Shown here in pieces: positions 19,440 to 31,045 of a stretch of DNA of 64,000 nucleotides; the stretch's first letter is position 1, and every line of letters begins with the position of its first letter. The stretch spans positions 11,716,001-11,780,000 of the forward strand of contig JAVHKY010000013.1 in assembly GCA_035079385.1 (NCBI GenBank), written 5' to 3'. Position numbers and translations under genes: made by a program. The notes below the pieces were generated by a model. That model made no database searches, had not been told where the DNA came from, and saw nothing but the letters and a program-made list of their open reading frames with translations. The DNA comes from Aspidiotus rigidus (lineage: Eukaryota; Arthropoda; Insecta; Hemiptera; Diaspididae).

Positions 19440-21010
19440 CTTACGATGCAATTGGATGGCAGGGAAGAAGGTTGAGAATTTTCAACATTTGAGTTGTGGT
19501 TTCAAAGCTATAGAGTGAGCCACTAAAAGAAATTGATTTGTAGGTGGGGAAAGAAAGAGGATTGAGAATTTTCAATGCTCGAGTTGTAGATTTAAGGCTG
19601 TAGAGATGGCGTGACGTCATCATAATCTTAGACTCACCAAGTCATGTCAATTTGAGGTCGATTCTTAACTGTGTATCAAGTCTATTAAGAAAGCAGAGCC
19701 TAAAGGAGTTTGAACGAGAAAATTTTCTGGGGAGAGTTACACACAATTTCATATATTCATCATAGACCCTTTTTTGTTCTTTTAATTTTGATGATATTTT
19801 TTTTAGTTCTGAGAGAGGTCAGATCTCGGTCTTCCTCTGACTACGTCGATGTTATCGATCGAATATCTACTCATAATAGCTGAGGAGAATACTTTATCTG
19901 CGGTAGCGGCTTCTATTGCCGAAGATAGGCAGCGGGAAGCGGCGAAAATGCGAATTGATAATAAATTATTTGAATTAATAACTATTTTCAACGTGATAAA
20001 TGAATTAAAATTATTGATTTTAATTTTAATAAGAATAATAAATCATTAACAGTAAGGTAATTAGGTAAAACATAATTTTAAGGAAAATAATTCATGATTA
20101 GGAATTTATTTAAATTATTAAAACAAAATTTTATTTAGAAATTTCAATATTTAAATGATTAATAAAAATGTTTTCATAAAATTATTTAAATAAAAAATAA
20201 TTATATAATGGAGAAAGTTTATTTGAATAAATTTTTAAATATTTATAGATTAAATAAATTTAGAATGTTTATTTGTCAAGATATATTTTTCGATTTAATT
20301 TATTCAAGTATAAATTAGTATTATTTTTTTTTTTAGAATTATTTATTTAATAAAAATGTTTATATCAATTTTTACTGATTTGTATATTGATTTGTTAATT
20401 ATTTTCACTTCAAATATTGAATTGAAATTTATTATCATTTTATTGGAGGTCGATTCTATAAAGTCCATTAGGAACGCATAGTCGAAAGAAGATGTGAACG
20501 AGAAAATTTTCTGAGGAGGATTGAACACAATTTCATGAATTTATCGTACTATACCCTCGTTTGTACTTTTAATTTTGATGAACTTTCAATTCAAACTTTT
20601 TAGTTCTGAGGGAGTTGAAATCTCCTTTTCCTCTGACTGCGTCTTTGTTGTCGATTGCTTGAAAAGTTACTTTATCTGCAAGCAGCAAAGCTGAAAAAAT
20701 TTTTGACCAAGTTTAAGGCGAGAGGGGAGGGGGAGAGGATTTGAGAAATTTCGATCTTCGATCATTTATGGGCCGCTATAGGGGAGGTAGTTGGAAAAAG
20801 GAGTGACGTCATCACAATCTTAGACTCTACCATCCATGATGAACGCCGATTTGGGGTCAATTCTGCGTTACATACAGCCAAAAAATTTTTGAGGGAGAAT
20901 TTGAACTAGAAAATATTCTAAGGATTTCAAAACAAATTTTTCAGTTCTTGTGGAGTCCTTTTTTGACTACGCCACTGTTATCAATCAAGTGTCAACTGAA
21001 AAAGATACTT
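19440..21010 (+). repeat. S6 AT-rich repeat, forward copies
   Basis: The unit is a moderately GC edge (GGTCGATTC..., GAACGAGAAAATTTTCT, TTAGTTCTGAG, CTCTGACTACGTC, CGCATTTTCGC-type block) followed by several hundred bp of almost pure A/T. One nearly full copy starts near 19640, a second edge near 20450 and a third near 20850. The same unit lies in reverse orientation at 23.6-26.6 kb. The open frames inside the A/T core are meaningless. Confidence 0.75.
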
Positions 21011-21210
21011 TATCTGCGAGTAGCGATGCTACCGAACGTTCCAACTCCATAGGAATTCTGGAAAAATGTTGATCTCATTTATGGAAGGCAGAACATGAGG
21101 AATTTCAATGTTTGAACTATAGATATGAAGGTATAATAGAGGCAGCTGGTCGAAAGTGTGACGTCATCATGACCGTAGACCTTATGAACCACGTCTAGCG
21201 GCAGTTTTTT

Positions 21211-23640
21211 GAATTACGTATAGTGCCAAAAAATTATCGAAGGGTAGTTTCGAACAGAAAATTTTCTAGGGACGGAGAGGAGGGGTGTACAAATACATAT
21301 CAAGTGACAACGTTTTACCCTTGTCTGAATTTCGAAGATATTTCAAAAGCAAATTTTCCAATTTCAGGAACTCAGATTCTGAACTTCTCCCAAGAAAGGA
21401 TATGGTCCCTGGCTAGAAGAAATTGCACTATGGTATGAAAAAATGAGAATGCCAAGCACCAATAGTATACAAAACGAAGACTGCTAATAATCCCACTCCA
21501 ATTCGTTATTTCTGTAATTTGTTCTGGAAGATTTGTCTAAGAATAGATTTTCGGGGAAGTCCCCGAACAATCGATAGTACGTTTATTGGACAAAGGAAAA
21601 ACTCTTCCCTCCCACTTACCAAAATGTATAGAAGCAAATTTCTAAAATGCACCCGTGAATTTATGTCTCGTTTTTTTATTAACCGTCGAAAAGAAGGAAT
21701 TGCTCGTGTAGGTAAAAAAAATCATACGGATTCGAAAATCATATACAAGATCTCGTTCACCCTCGTAATTTATGAATTTATGACGTCGAAGAATACGAAT
21801 ATTACGTAGATATTCTTGGCTCGACTTTTCTATAATCTTGACTACGTATAACACAAGACTTGGGAGACTCACCTTTTCTGTCATCGAAAAAACCATTCGT
21901 TCTTTTTAGAAATCTCTTTCAACTCTCTCTCTCCGCACAGTTTCTTAGAACTCGTATAAAGCGGGTTGCTTCTCTTGATAAATGAACTACGAAATATATA
22001 GAAAATATTTCCCGCACGAAAAGTAAAATTCATCTCATCTTTTTGTTCGCGAGAACCTACGACCCTTACGAAAATTCGGCGCCGGAATATGTTATTAATT
22101 ACTCGTAAAACAGACGCCACTTTACCTAATCCTTCGGCATTTTTAAATAAACGCTATAGATCGTCGCTGATTCTACCATCATCAGCGGGTGCGCCTTTTA
22201 GTCGTACTTCTTGAAAAATATTCTTCGTTATTACTCCGAGAGTGCGTAACTGGTAATTGAATTTTTCTGGGTTACGGCGCATTTGAATAATTCACTTCAT
22301 TATACAAACTAAGAAGGCAGAAGTAGCTTTTTGCGGTCTTTGCCGCAGAAATTCGCGCGCCATGTCACTCTATAAAATTTGTATAATTTTTTTTATTAGG
22401 ACGCCAGAGTGCTGCCGTTACGCCGGGACTCCGTAGAAGATGTGCTTTCGAGTCAATGAAAAAGAAAGTCTTTAATAGCTGCAGTATAATATACATTCGA
22501 TAGGCATTCTCCATGACGAGGACGAGAAGGATGCAATAAATCGACTAGAAAGAGCCTACGACGAGGCGAAGGTGAATGAATGGCAAATCGCGTAGGTTCA
22601 CGTCAGAAGAAAATTTAGGACTCGATATCGGGCGTATACAATTTTTCGTCGTTCGTCCTCCTATTCGAATTCGTAAAAGGAAATCGTATATCCTCTCTAT
22701 ACACTTCAGAAAGTCCAATTAGGCGACATATTTCAACTGAATTAAGACTTAATACAGCGTAAAACGGAAGAGTCACCTTATTACTTTTCATCTCGCAGTA
22801 CACGAAACGATATTTTTTTCTTCTCGTTTTTGTTTTTCATTCGAAAGTTTTCACCCGCTATTTGTTGCAATTAGAACTCCGTTTTTGTACGCATCATTCG
22901 TTTATACAGAATGCCGTTATTAAATTGTTTATGAATTTAATAAAAACGCTACTGGCGCGCGTTCACTATATTCCCTTCCAAATGTTACTCCCGACAGCTT
23001 CCCTTTGAATATTCTCTTCTTATGCGTGTATAGTGCGTGTTTACCGCGTTCGAAAAATGAACGAGGGCTTTTTGCGAGAGTAGGCCGGCAAAAGACGTAC
23101 TGTATATTGTTATTAGTAGGAAAAGAGAATCGCGAATTAAACGATTTAGCGAATGAGCGAGAAAGATAAAAAAAAGAAAGAAATAAAGTACCAAAAGGTG
23201 AAAAACCATAGCGGATTAGCCAAAAGAAAGCGAAATTTTTCTCCTCCTTCTGTTTTTTATTCGCGCGAGCGAAGAAAACGAAAGGGGTTCTACTCGACTG
23301 GCTGATTGCATTCGCGTTTTTAATTGAAAAAGTCCACGAATAATAATTATAATACAACGATAATCAAATTTCTCATCACCTCGTCGAAAAATACAATATT
23401 CACGAACACCTTATTATACGGCGCGCTGAGCGAGAGCGACACAAAAGGTGTATTTGTATTTGTACAAATTGCTTCGTTATTACGAGCAGAGCGCCGTAAT
23501 TTAGTTGAATTGAAATTTTTGCGATTATAAGAGACTTGACTGTAGCATTTTGACCTCAATATCATGGAAGAGGCAATTTCTAAATGAGGCAATGATTGTA
23601 AGGAACGAACCCCAGTTTGTTCATTTTTAACGTCATATCT
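21211..23640. other. Single-copy CpG-containing island; no gene called
   Basis: This lies between oppositely oriented S6 clusters. Open frames of up to 142 codons (22929-23357, minus) are rich in Arg, Ser and Phe and overlap others, with no recognisable motif. No repeats shared with other parts were noticed. Confidence 0.4.
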
Positions 23641-25619
23641 ATAGTTGATATATAGAAAACCTTATACTCGTCATAAATATAATTATGTAAAACTCAAAAG
23701 TTCGTTATTTTCCTCCTGAGAAAATTTTCTCGTTCAAACTTCTTTTGTCTCTGCTTTCCTAGTGGACTTTACACACAGTTTAGAATCGACCTTAAATTGA
23801 CATGGGTCTTTGGGTTCAAGATCATGATGATTTCACGCCATCCTCTAACTGCCTACTCTTCAGCCGTACATCTAGAACTCAAACATTGAAAATTCTCATC
23901 CCTCTTCTCTTCCCCACACAAAAATTAATTTCATTAAATAGATCAATGAAAAATAATAAAATGATAATAAATTTAAATTCAATATTTAAATTGAAAATTA
24001 ATAAATCAATATACGAATCAGCAAAGATGGATATAAACATTTGTACTGAATAAATGATTCTTAAAAAAAATGAATTTAAAAAAAATAAAAAGAAAAATTA
24101 CTAATTATACTTGAATAAATTAAATAAAAAAATATATCTTTACGAATAAATATTCTAATTTGATTTTATCTATAACATATATAATAATTTATTTAAATAA
24201 ATTTTCTTTATCAGATCATCATATTTTATTTGAATAATTTTATAAAATACATTTTTATTAATACTAATATTAATTATTAATAATTTAAATAAAATCCGAA
24301 TCATGAATTATTTTCCTTAAAATTACATTTTACCTAATTACCTTACAGTTAATAATTTATCATTCTAATTAAAAAATAAAATTAATAATTTTAATTAATT
24401 TATCATGTTGAAAATTGTTATAATTCTAATTAATGATTATCAATTCGCATTTTCGCACCCTTCCTCTGCCTATCTTCGGCAATAGAAGACGCTACTCGCA
24501 AATAATTTATCAATAACAGTGACGTAGTCACAGGAAGACAGTTATCTGACCTCTCTCAGAACTAAAAAATTTGATTTGAAATAATTATCATCAAAATCAA
24601 AAGTACATACAAAGGTCTATGATGAATTTATGAAATTGTGTTCAATCCTCCTCAGAAAAATTTCTCGTTCAAACTTCTTTTGGCTCTGCTTTCCTAGTGG
24701 ACTTTATACATAGTTTAGAATCGACCTCTAATAAAATGATAATAAATTTCAAATCAATATTTGAATTGAAAATATATAAATCAATAAAAATAGATATTGT
24801 AAACATTCTTATTGAATAAATAATTCTAAAAAATAGATAAAAAATTACTAATTATACTTGAATAAAATAAATCGAAAAATATATCTTTACAAATAAATTC
24901 CAAATTTATTTATTCTATAAAATATATTTATAAAATTTATTTAAATAAATTTTCTCCATTTCAATTTTCATTTAAATAATTTTATAAAAAAATTTTTATT
25001 AATAACTTGAATAAAATACCAATCATGAATTATTTTCCTTAAAATTACATTTTACATAATTACCTTACCGTTAATAATTTATTATTCTAATTAAAAATTA
25101 AAATTAAATTTTATTTATCATGTTGAAAATTGTTATTAATTCAAATACTTGACTGATCATCAATTCGCATTTTCGGCCCCTTCCGCTGCCTATCCTCGGC
25201 CGTAGAAGCCGCTACTCGCAGATAAAGTATTCTTCTTAGCTATTTTGAGAAGATATTCGATCGATAACATCGTCGTAGTCAGAGGAAAACGGAGATCTGA
25301 ACTCCCTCAGAACTAATAAATTTGATTTGAAATATCATCAAAATTAAAAGAACAAGAAAGGGTCTATAATGAAACATGAAATTGTGTGTACTTAGAATCG
25401 ACGTCGAATTGCCATGGGTTATTGAGTCTAAGACCATGATGATGTCACGCCATCTTTTAGCTGCTTATTCTACAGCCTTAAATCTACAACTCAAACATTG
25501 AAAATTCGCAATCCTCCTCCCTTTTCCACCCACAAATCAATTTCATTAAATAGATCAAAATAATAAAATGATAATAAATTTAAATTCAATATTTGAAAAT
25601 GAATATCAGTAAAAATTGA
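23641..25619 (-). repeat. S6 AT-rich repeat, reverse copies
   Basis: At least two tandem units are the reverse complement of the 19.4-21.0 kb unit. Each has an A/T core, then TGCCTATCTTCGGC.-type sequence, GAAG.CGCTACTCGCA, GACGTAGTC, CTCAGAACTAA and the GAAAATTTTCTCGTTC edge (23720-23745, 24655-24670). A third, truncated copy follows at 26052-26640 after a MITE. Confidence 0.75.
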
Positions 25620-25623
25620 TATA

Positions 25624-26047
25624 TGCGACGCGATCTGAGAAACCCCACAACTTGTCGGAAAACCAAATTTTACAGTAGACCACAAAAAAAAAACGAAAAA
25701 AGCGAAAAAGTCATTTAATATGACTTGAAAAATTTTTTTTACAGATTCTATCATCTTCAGCGTGAAAAATCACTTCTAGAATCATCATTTCCAAAGTGAA
25801 AAAAAAATCGAGAAAAAATCATACACAAGTGAGTGTAAAAACTTTATCAACGTTTTTCTCAAAATAAGTTTTTCTCTTTCCCTATCTTTGAAGCCTTATA
25901 TCTCAATGAATTTTCAGAATTTTCATCCGATTGAGACTTTTTTTTTTTTTTTTCAAAATGTCAAGAAAAGTGGGGAGAATTGAAATTTACCATAATTGGA
26001 AGAATTAATTTTCCAACAAGTGGAAAGGTTTCTCAGATCGCGTCACA
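25624..26047. mobile_element. MITE inserted in S6
   Basis: A 424-bp element with ~21-bp terminal inverted repeats (GACGCGATCTGAGAAACC at the left and its complement at the right, one difference near the tip). It is flanked by TATA on both sides (25620-25623 and 26048-26051). Other S6 copies read GGATATAAACAT here (24009), which supports a 4-bp TATA duplication. It has no coding capacity. Confidence 0.7.
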
Positions 26048-26051
26048 TATA

Positions 26052-26640
26052 AACATGAATGATCCTATTAAAAAAAATCTAAAAATTACTAATCATACTT
26101 GAATAAATCAAGTCAAAGAATATAATGTTTACAAATAAATATTCTGAATTGATTTAATCTATATAATTTATTTAAATTAATTTTCAATAATTTAAATATT
26201 GAAATTTATAAATAAAATTAACTAATAATAATTTAAATTAAATCCTAATAATAAATTATTTTCCTTGAAAATACATTTTACTTAAATTACATTATTGTTA
26301 TTAATTTATTATTGTGATTATTAATTTAAATTTATTTATCATGTTAAAAATTATTATTAATAATTTGAATTTTCGCCCCTTCCGCTGCCTATCTTCGGCA
26401 GTAGAACCGCTACTCGCAGGTAAAGTTTTCTCCCCAGCGATTTTGAGTAGACATCTGATCAACGACAGTGGACGTAATCAAAGGAGGACGGAGATCTAAA
26501 CTATCCCAGAAGTAGAAAATTTGTTTCGTAAAATTATGAACAAGGTAAAATATAGTAAATGAATAAAATTTTGTTCAATCCTCCCTAGAAAATTTTCTTG
26601 GTCAAATCTCCCCTTGGAAAAAATGATCATATAATGCCTT
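26052..26640 (-). repeat. S6 reverse copy, truncated
   Basis: Continues the S6 unit interrupted by the MITE: A/T core, then TTCGCCCCTTCCGCTGCC, GTAGAACCGCTACTCGCAG and the GAAAATTTTCTTGGTC edge near 26588. Confidence 0.7.
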
Positions 26641-28540
26641 TCGGTCGCGTGACTTCTATTCCGTCATTGTAAACTATTTTCATAAATTTACAAGTACTTA
26701 CTGGATCAGATTGACCATCATAATACGACAAAATAATAATTCTTCAAAATGATAAGTAACGGAAATGTCAACTCACCTGAAACAGATAGAATAAATACAA
26801 TCCATATTAATTAGGTGAAAAAAAAAAAAAAAAAAATAGAACGTGGATTTTTAAGTTATTTATCCTCCTTGACTGTACAGAAACAATTAGCGGGGTAGAA
26901 AAATAATAAAAGGGACGAACGAGAAAAATAAATAGAAGTATAATTTCGAAGAGTCAGCTCACTCAATTGTATTCGACTTTCTTTGTATGTCCATTTCCAG
27001 ATCTAATCACATCGGTCCGGCTCTTCTCTGAGCCGTATGGTGACAACGCGTCAACAACAATCCAGCTTTGAGGTACTTCACTGACCATCATTCTGTCTTC
27101 TTACCTATCATCTATCTCATTGGGGTAAGACAATATCTCACTGCAGACTTGGTCCTGAGCAGAAAAATGTATCTCAGCACATACTGGAACTTCAATTAAA
27201 AGCAATGCTGACTGAAACTCCTCACGTTGTCTTCAACTGATACTGTTCTCAGTTGTCAGCCTCAGATGGTAAGTACTTGCTCAATAATGACACTAAGAGG
27301 AATTCATGTCGTGATATTGAATGAAAAACTCCAAAAAATACGGCCGTTGAGATTTCTTTTTTTTTTTTCATTATATCTTCCATAGGTAGAAATAAGTGTC
27401 ATCGTACACGGAACGATGCGAGAATAAACGTACGTACATAGAAAATCCAATAAATATCTTTTCACACGTCATTCGACATGTGTATATATGGTTTGAGAGT
27501 ACGACAACGAACGCCAGTGTTAATATAAAACACTCCTTTCTGTCTGTATTTCTTCAACTTTTCGAGATCAGAAGCGACACAAACGTGGGAAAGGACAAAG
27601 AAAAGATACGTGTGCCAACAGGGTGCCAATATTCTGAACGCGCAGTGTTACAAAATTAAAAAAGAAAGGAGAAGGAAACGAACAGTAAAACGTACATCCC
27701 ATGTGAAGGAATTAAATTCATAAATATTTTCGAAGATACCGCGTACAAAGTACGAGTATAGTTTTACACAGCTCGTTTTCGGTATTTCAATTAGATGCTA
27801 GTCAAAAAGACTGTAAATCTGTTCAAAACAGGAGGAGAAAACAAGAAAAAAAAAAATAAAAAGGGAATACATAGTATAGGATGATTTTTCCTCTCTATAT
27901 TCCTGGATTGGTATTTTGAAAGAAAGGAAGAAGAAAACGATTTACGATATGTAAAGATTCGAAATTAGAAAACGAGTTGGAAATACTTCTTCGGGATAAA
28001 TACCGCGGATGAAATACACCGAGCAGAGAGAATAAATAGACATTTAAATGGTTTCTTCACCATATACGGCAGGGTATTCCAGAAATAAAAGAAAGAGAAA
28101 GGAAATACGTTTGATTTGCACGTTGTTTTCGTTAATGGTGTTAAGAGAGAGCTGTCCTCACCATTGTCGATATCCCATCGTGATTTATTTTTATATACGT
28201 ACGTCCCAATATTTTTGAACGAGTAAGGAGGCCTTTACGATTCCTACATCGAGAAGATTTTGGAGGAATGCACTTCTGAAAATTATCTTTCAATCACATT
28301 AAAAGGATCCATCCCAAAGTCTTCGTTCCTGAAGCCATTCTTCAAACGGTTTTCGCGCTCGTACTACTTAGATCAACAACAACATTGATGATTTGTCATC
28401 AAACCACCTGCCATTTCTTTCGCCTATATTATTTTACGCGAGCAAACGACTTTCGAACTCAGCAACAACCACACAGACTGGGATGTTTCGAACGTTGAAC
28501 TTTGCATCTGCTTCAAGTCAACTGCAGGGAATCTGTTTCA
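26641..28540. other. No gene seen; single-copy sequence
   Basis: Includes A runs (26818-26836, 27840-27862) and CpG-rich parts. The longest open frame (27396-27659, plus, 87 codons) shows no motif. Confidence 0.4.
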
Positions 28541-29107
28541 TGAGATACTTGGAATTCATTGAAGGAGCTTAGCCAATTGGTGTATAAAGCATTGCATATC
28601 TAGTTACTTGAAGGGGATCTCTTTCAAGCAACGTACACCAATCTCCGAGCTATATATGATATGATGATATAAAGGAGACCTTGAATACCTTGACCTTCTC
28701 AGTCTTATGGTGTTTGAAGCGTTGCATATCTGGCTCATTGAAGGGGGTAAGTCAATTAGTGTATAGAGTATTGCATATCCAGTTACTTGGGGGGGGAGGC
28801 TATCTTTCAGGCTATATACTTGGATAGAATACCTTGGAAGGACATTTTGAGGCTTATGTTGTGAGAAGTGTTGCGTATCTGGTTCATTGAAGGGGCTAAG
28901 TTAATAGGTTGTATGAAGCATTGCATATCTAGTTACCCGAAGTCGCTATCTTTCAGGCTAAATACACGGGTAGAATACCTTAGAAGGACGTTCTGAGTCT
29001 TATGGTATTTGAAACGTTGCATAACGGCTCATTGAAGGGGCTAGTTTAATAGGTTTTATAAAGCATTGTCTATCTAGTTACCCAAAGGGGCAATCTTTCA
29101 GGCTATA

Positions 29108-29662
29108 CCGGTCAGAATGATGTTACCAGTTAAATGGGAGTTTGCACTAAATCTGTTCCAGCGTAAAAACGCAAAACGTTAGATGTGTACGTCAGATCTA
29201 TGAAATTTTTTCTAAATTTTATCTTCAATTCGCGTCCCTTCTCAACTTTTTACAACTTTTTTGAGCCGAGTTGTGGACCAAAATGTGCCAAAATTTGACC
29301 CATTTCCCGAGATTTCTGAAATAAGAAGTACAAAATTCCCCCACTTTTAAACTTTATAGGGTTATTCAGGTATTTTTTTTGGAATCAGCGTAAATTTCAC
29401 TACCAAATCAAGAGAAATATAAAAGTAGAAACAATTTTAAATTTCTGGTAATTTTGGCAGTTTGGTCAATTTTTGAAAAATGTTGGTCCATAACTCAGCT
29501 CGAAAAAATCGTAGAAAGTTGAGCAGGGGCGCACATTGAAGATAAAATTAAGATACAAATTTTGTGGATTTGAAGTATGCATCCAATATTTTGCGTTTTT
29601 GCGCTGGAAAGAATTTCGCGCAAACTCCCATTTGACTGGTAACATCTTTACGGTCCACCCGG
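29108..29662. mobile_element. Palindromic MITE, copy 1
   Basis: A 555-bp element in which the left and right halves are inverted copies over roughly 270 bp (foldback-like). Its ends are CCGG... and the TA at 29106-29107 is repeated at 29663-29664. S4 monomers read GGCTATATAC at this spot, so removing the element plus one TA restores the satellite. TA duplications are characteristic of Tc1/mariner-type MITEs. Non-coding. Confidence 0.75.
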
Positions 29663-29803
29663 TATACACGGATAGAATACCTTAGAAGGACCTTCTGAGC
29701 CTTATGGTGTGTGAAGTACTGCATACCTCATTGGTGGGACTAAGTTGGTTGGTGTATAAAGTATTGCATATTCAGTTACTTGAGGGCTATCTTTCAGGCT
29801 ATA

Positions 29804-30353
29804 CCGGGTGGGGCAAAAACATGTTACCAGTTGAATGGGAGTTTGAACTAAATTCATTCGAGCTCAAAAACGCGGAGGGTTAGATGGACACATTGAATCT
29901 ACAAAATTTGTATCTTAATTTTATCTTCAATTTGCGCCTCTGTTCAACTTTCTACGACATCTCTCACCCGAGTTATGGACAAAAATGTGCCCAAAATTGA
30001 TCAATTTGCCAAAATTCTCAAAAATTAAAAATCGTTCAATTTTCCATATTTTATCCGATTTGAAAGTGAAATTTAACGCTGATTCCGAAAAAAATACCTA
30101 AATAATCCTACGAAGCTTGGAAGTGGGGTATTTTTCAATTTCTTATTTTGAAAGTCTTGGCAAATTACTCAATTTTTGTCACATTTTGGTCCATAACTTG
30201 GCTCAGAAAAGCCGTAGAAACTTCGAATATGGCACAAAATAAGAATTAAAATTGATATAATTCAAACTATACATCTAACGTTTATTATTTTCGTGCTCCA
30301 ACAGATTCAGTACAAACTCCCATTAACTAGTAACATCTTTCTGCCCCACCCGG
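29804..30353. mobile_element. Palindromic MITE, copy 2
   Basis: A 550-bp relative of 29108-29662 with better-preserved ends (CCGGGTGGGGCA...TGCCCCACCCGG is nearly symmetric) and TA at 29802-29803 and 30354-30355. It sits at the identical position of the next S4 monomer. The two copies are clearly diverged. Confidence 0.78.
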
Positions 30354-30940
30354 TATACTTGGATAGAATACCTTAGAAGGACGTTCTGAGTCTTATGGTG
30401 TGTGAAGCGTTGCATATCTGGCTCATTGCAGGGGCTAAGTTAATTGGCGTATGAAGTATTGTATATCCAATTACATGGAGGGCTATCTTTCAGGATATCT
30501 TCTTCGATAGAATACCTTAAAAGGACGTTTTGAGTCTTAAGGTGTGTGAAGCATTGTATATCTGGCTCATTGAAGGGGCTAAGCCAATTGGTTTATGAAG
30601 CATTGCATTTCCAGTTACTTGAAGGGGAGGCTATATACTTGAATGGAATACCTTAGAAGGACGTTCCGAGTCTCATGGTGTGTGAAGGGTTGCATATCTG
30701 GCTAATTGGAGGGGCTATGTTGATTGGTGTATGAAGTATTGCATATCCAGTTACATGGAGAGCTATCTTTCAGGCTATATACTTAGATAGAATACCTTAG
30801 AAGGAAGTTCTGAGTCTTATTGTGTTTAAAACGTTGTATATCTGGTTCATTGAAGGGACTTAGTCAATTGGTGCATGGCATATCTAGTTACTCGAAGGGG
30901 CTATATTTCAGGCTATATACATTGACCACCGAGCGATATA

Positions 30941-31045
30941 TGATAGGAGTGGAACCTAGAGAATTTTCGAGCTCCGAGATTTGCCGGCTGGATGGACGGC
31001 GGACGATCCCCCCCCCCCCCCAAAAAAAAAAAAAAAACAAAAACA
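30941..31045. repeat. Satellite edge plus poly(C)/poly(A) run
   Basis: The S4 array ends in an inverted S3-type edge (ATATATGATAGGAG, then CCGGCTGGATGGACGGCGG), then about 12 C (31009-31020), then an A-rich run. The homopolymer may mark a retro-insertion or replication-slippage junction. Confidence 0.5.

Larger units (their letters stand above)
28545..30940 (+). repeat. S4 satellite, ~137-147-bp monomers
   Basis: The monomer carries GCATATCTGGCTCATTGAAG, GGGGCTAAG, GTGTATGAAGCATTGCATAT, CTAGTTACTTGAAGGGG, CTTTCAGGCTATATAC and AGAATACCTTAGAAGGACGT. The GCATATCTGGCTC landmark recurs near 28726, 28873, 29019, 30411, 30554, 30690 and 30836, and is degraded near 29720. Two MITEs interrupt the array. 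An inverted fragment of the same satellite lies at 39505-39760. Confidence 0.85.

Noticed and set aside
22929..23357. 142-codon minus-strand frame
   Set aside because: Composition (Phe/Ser/Arg) follows local base composition; another frame overlaps it and no motif is seen.
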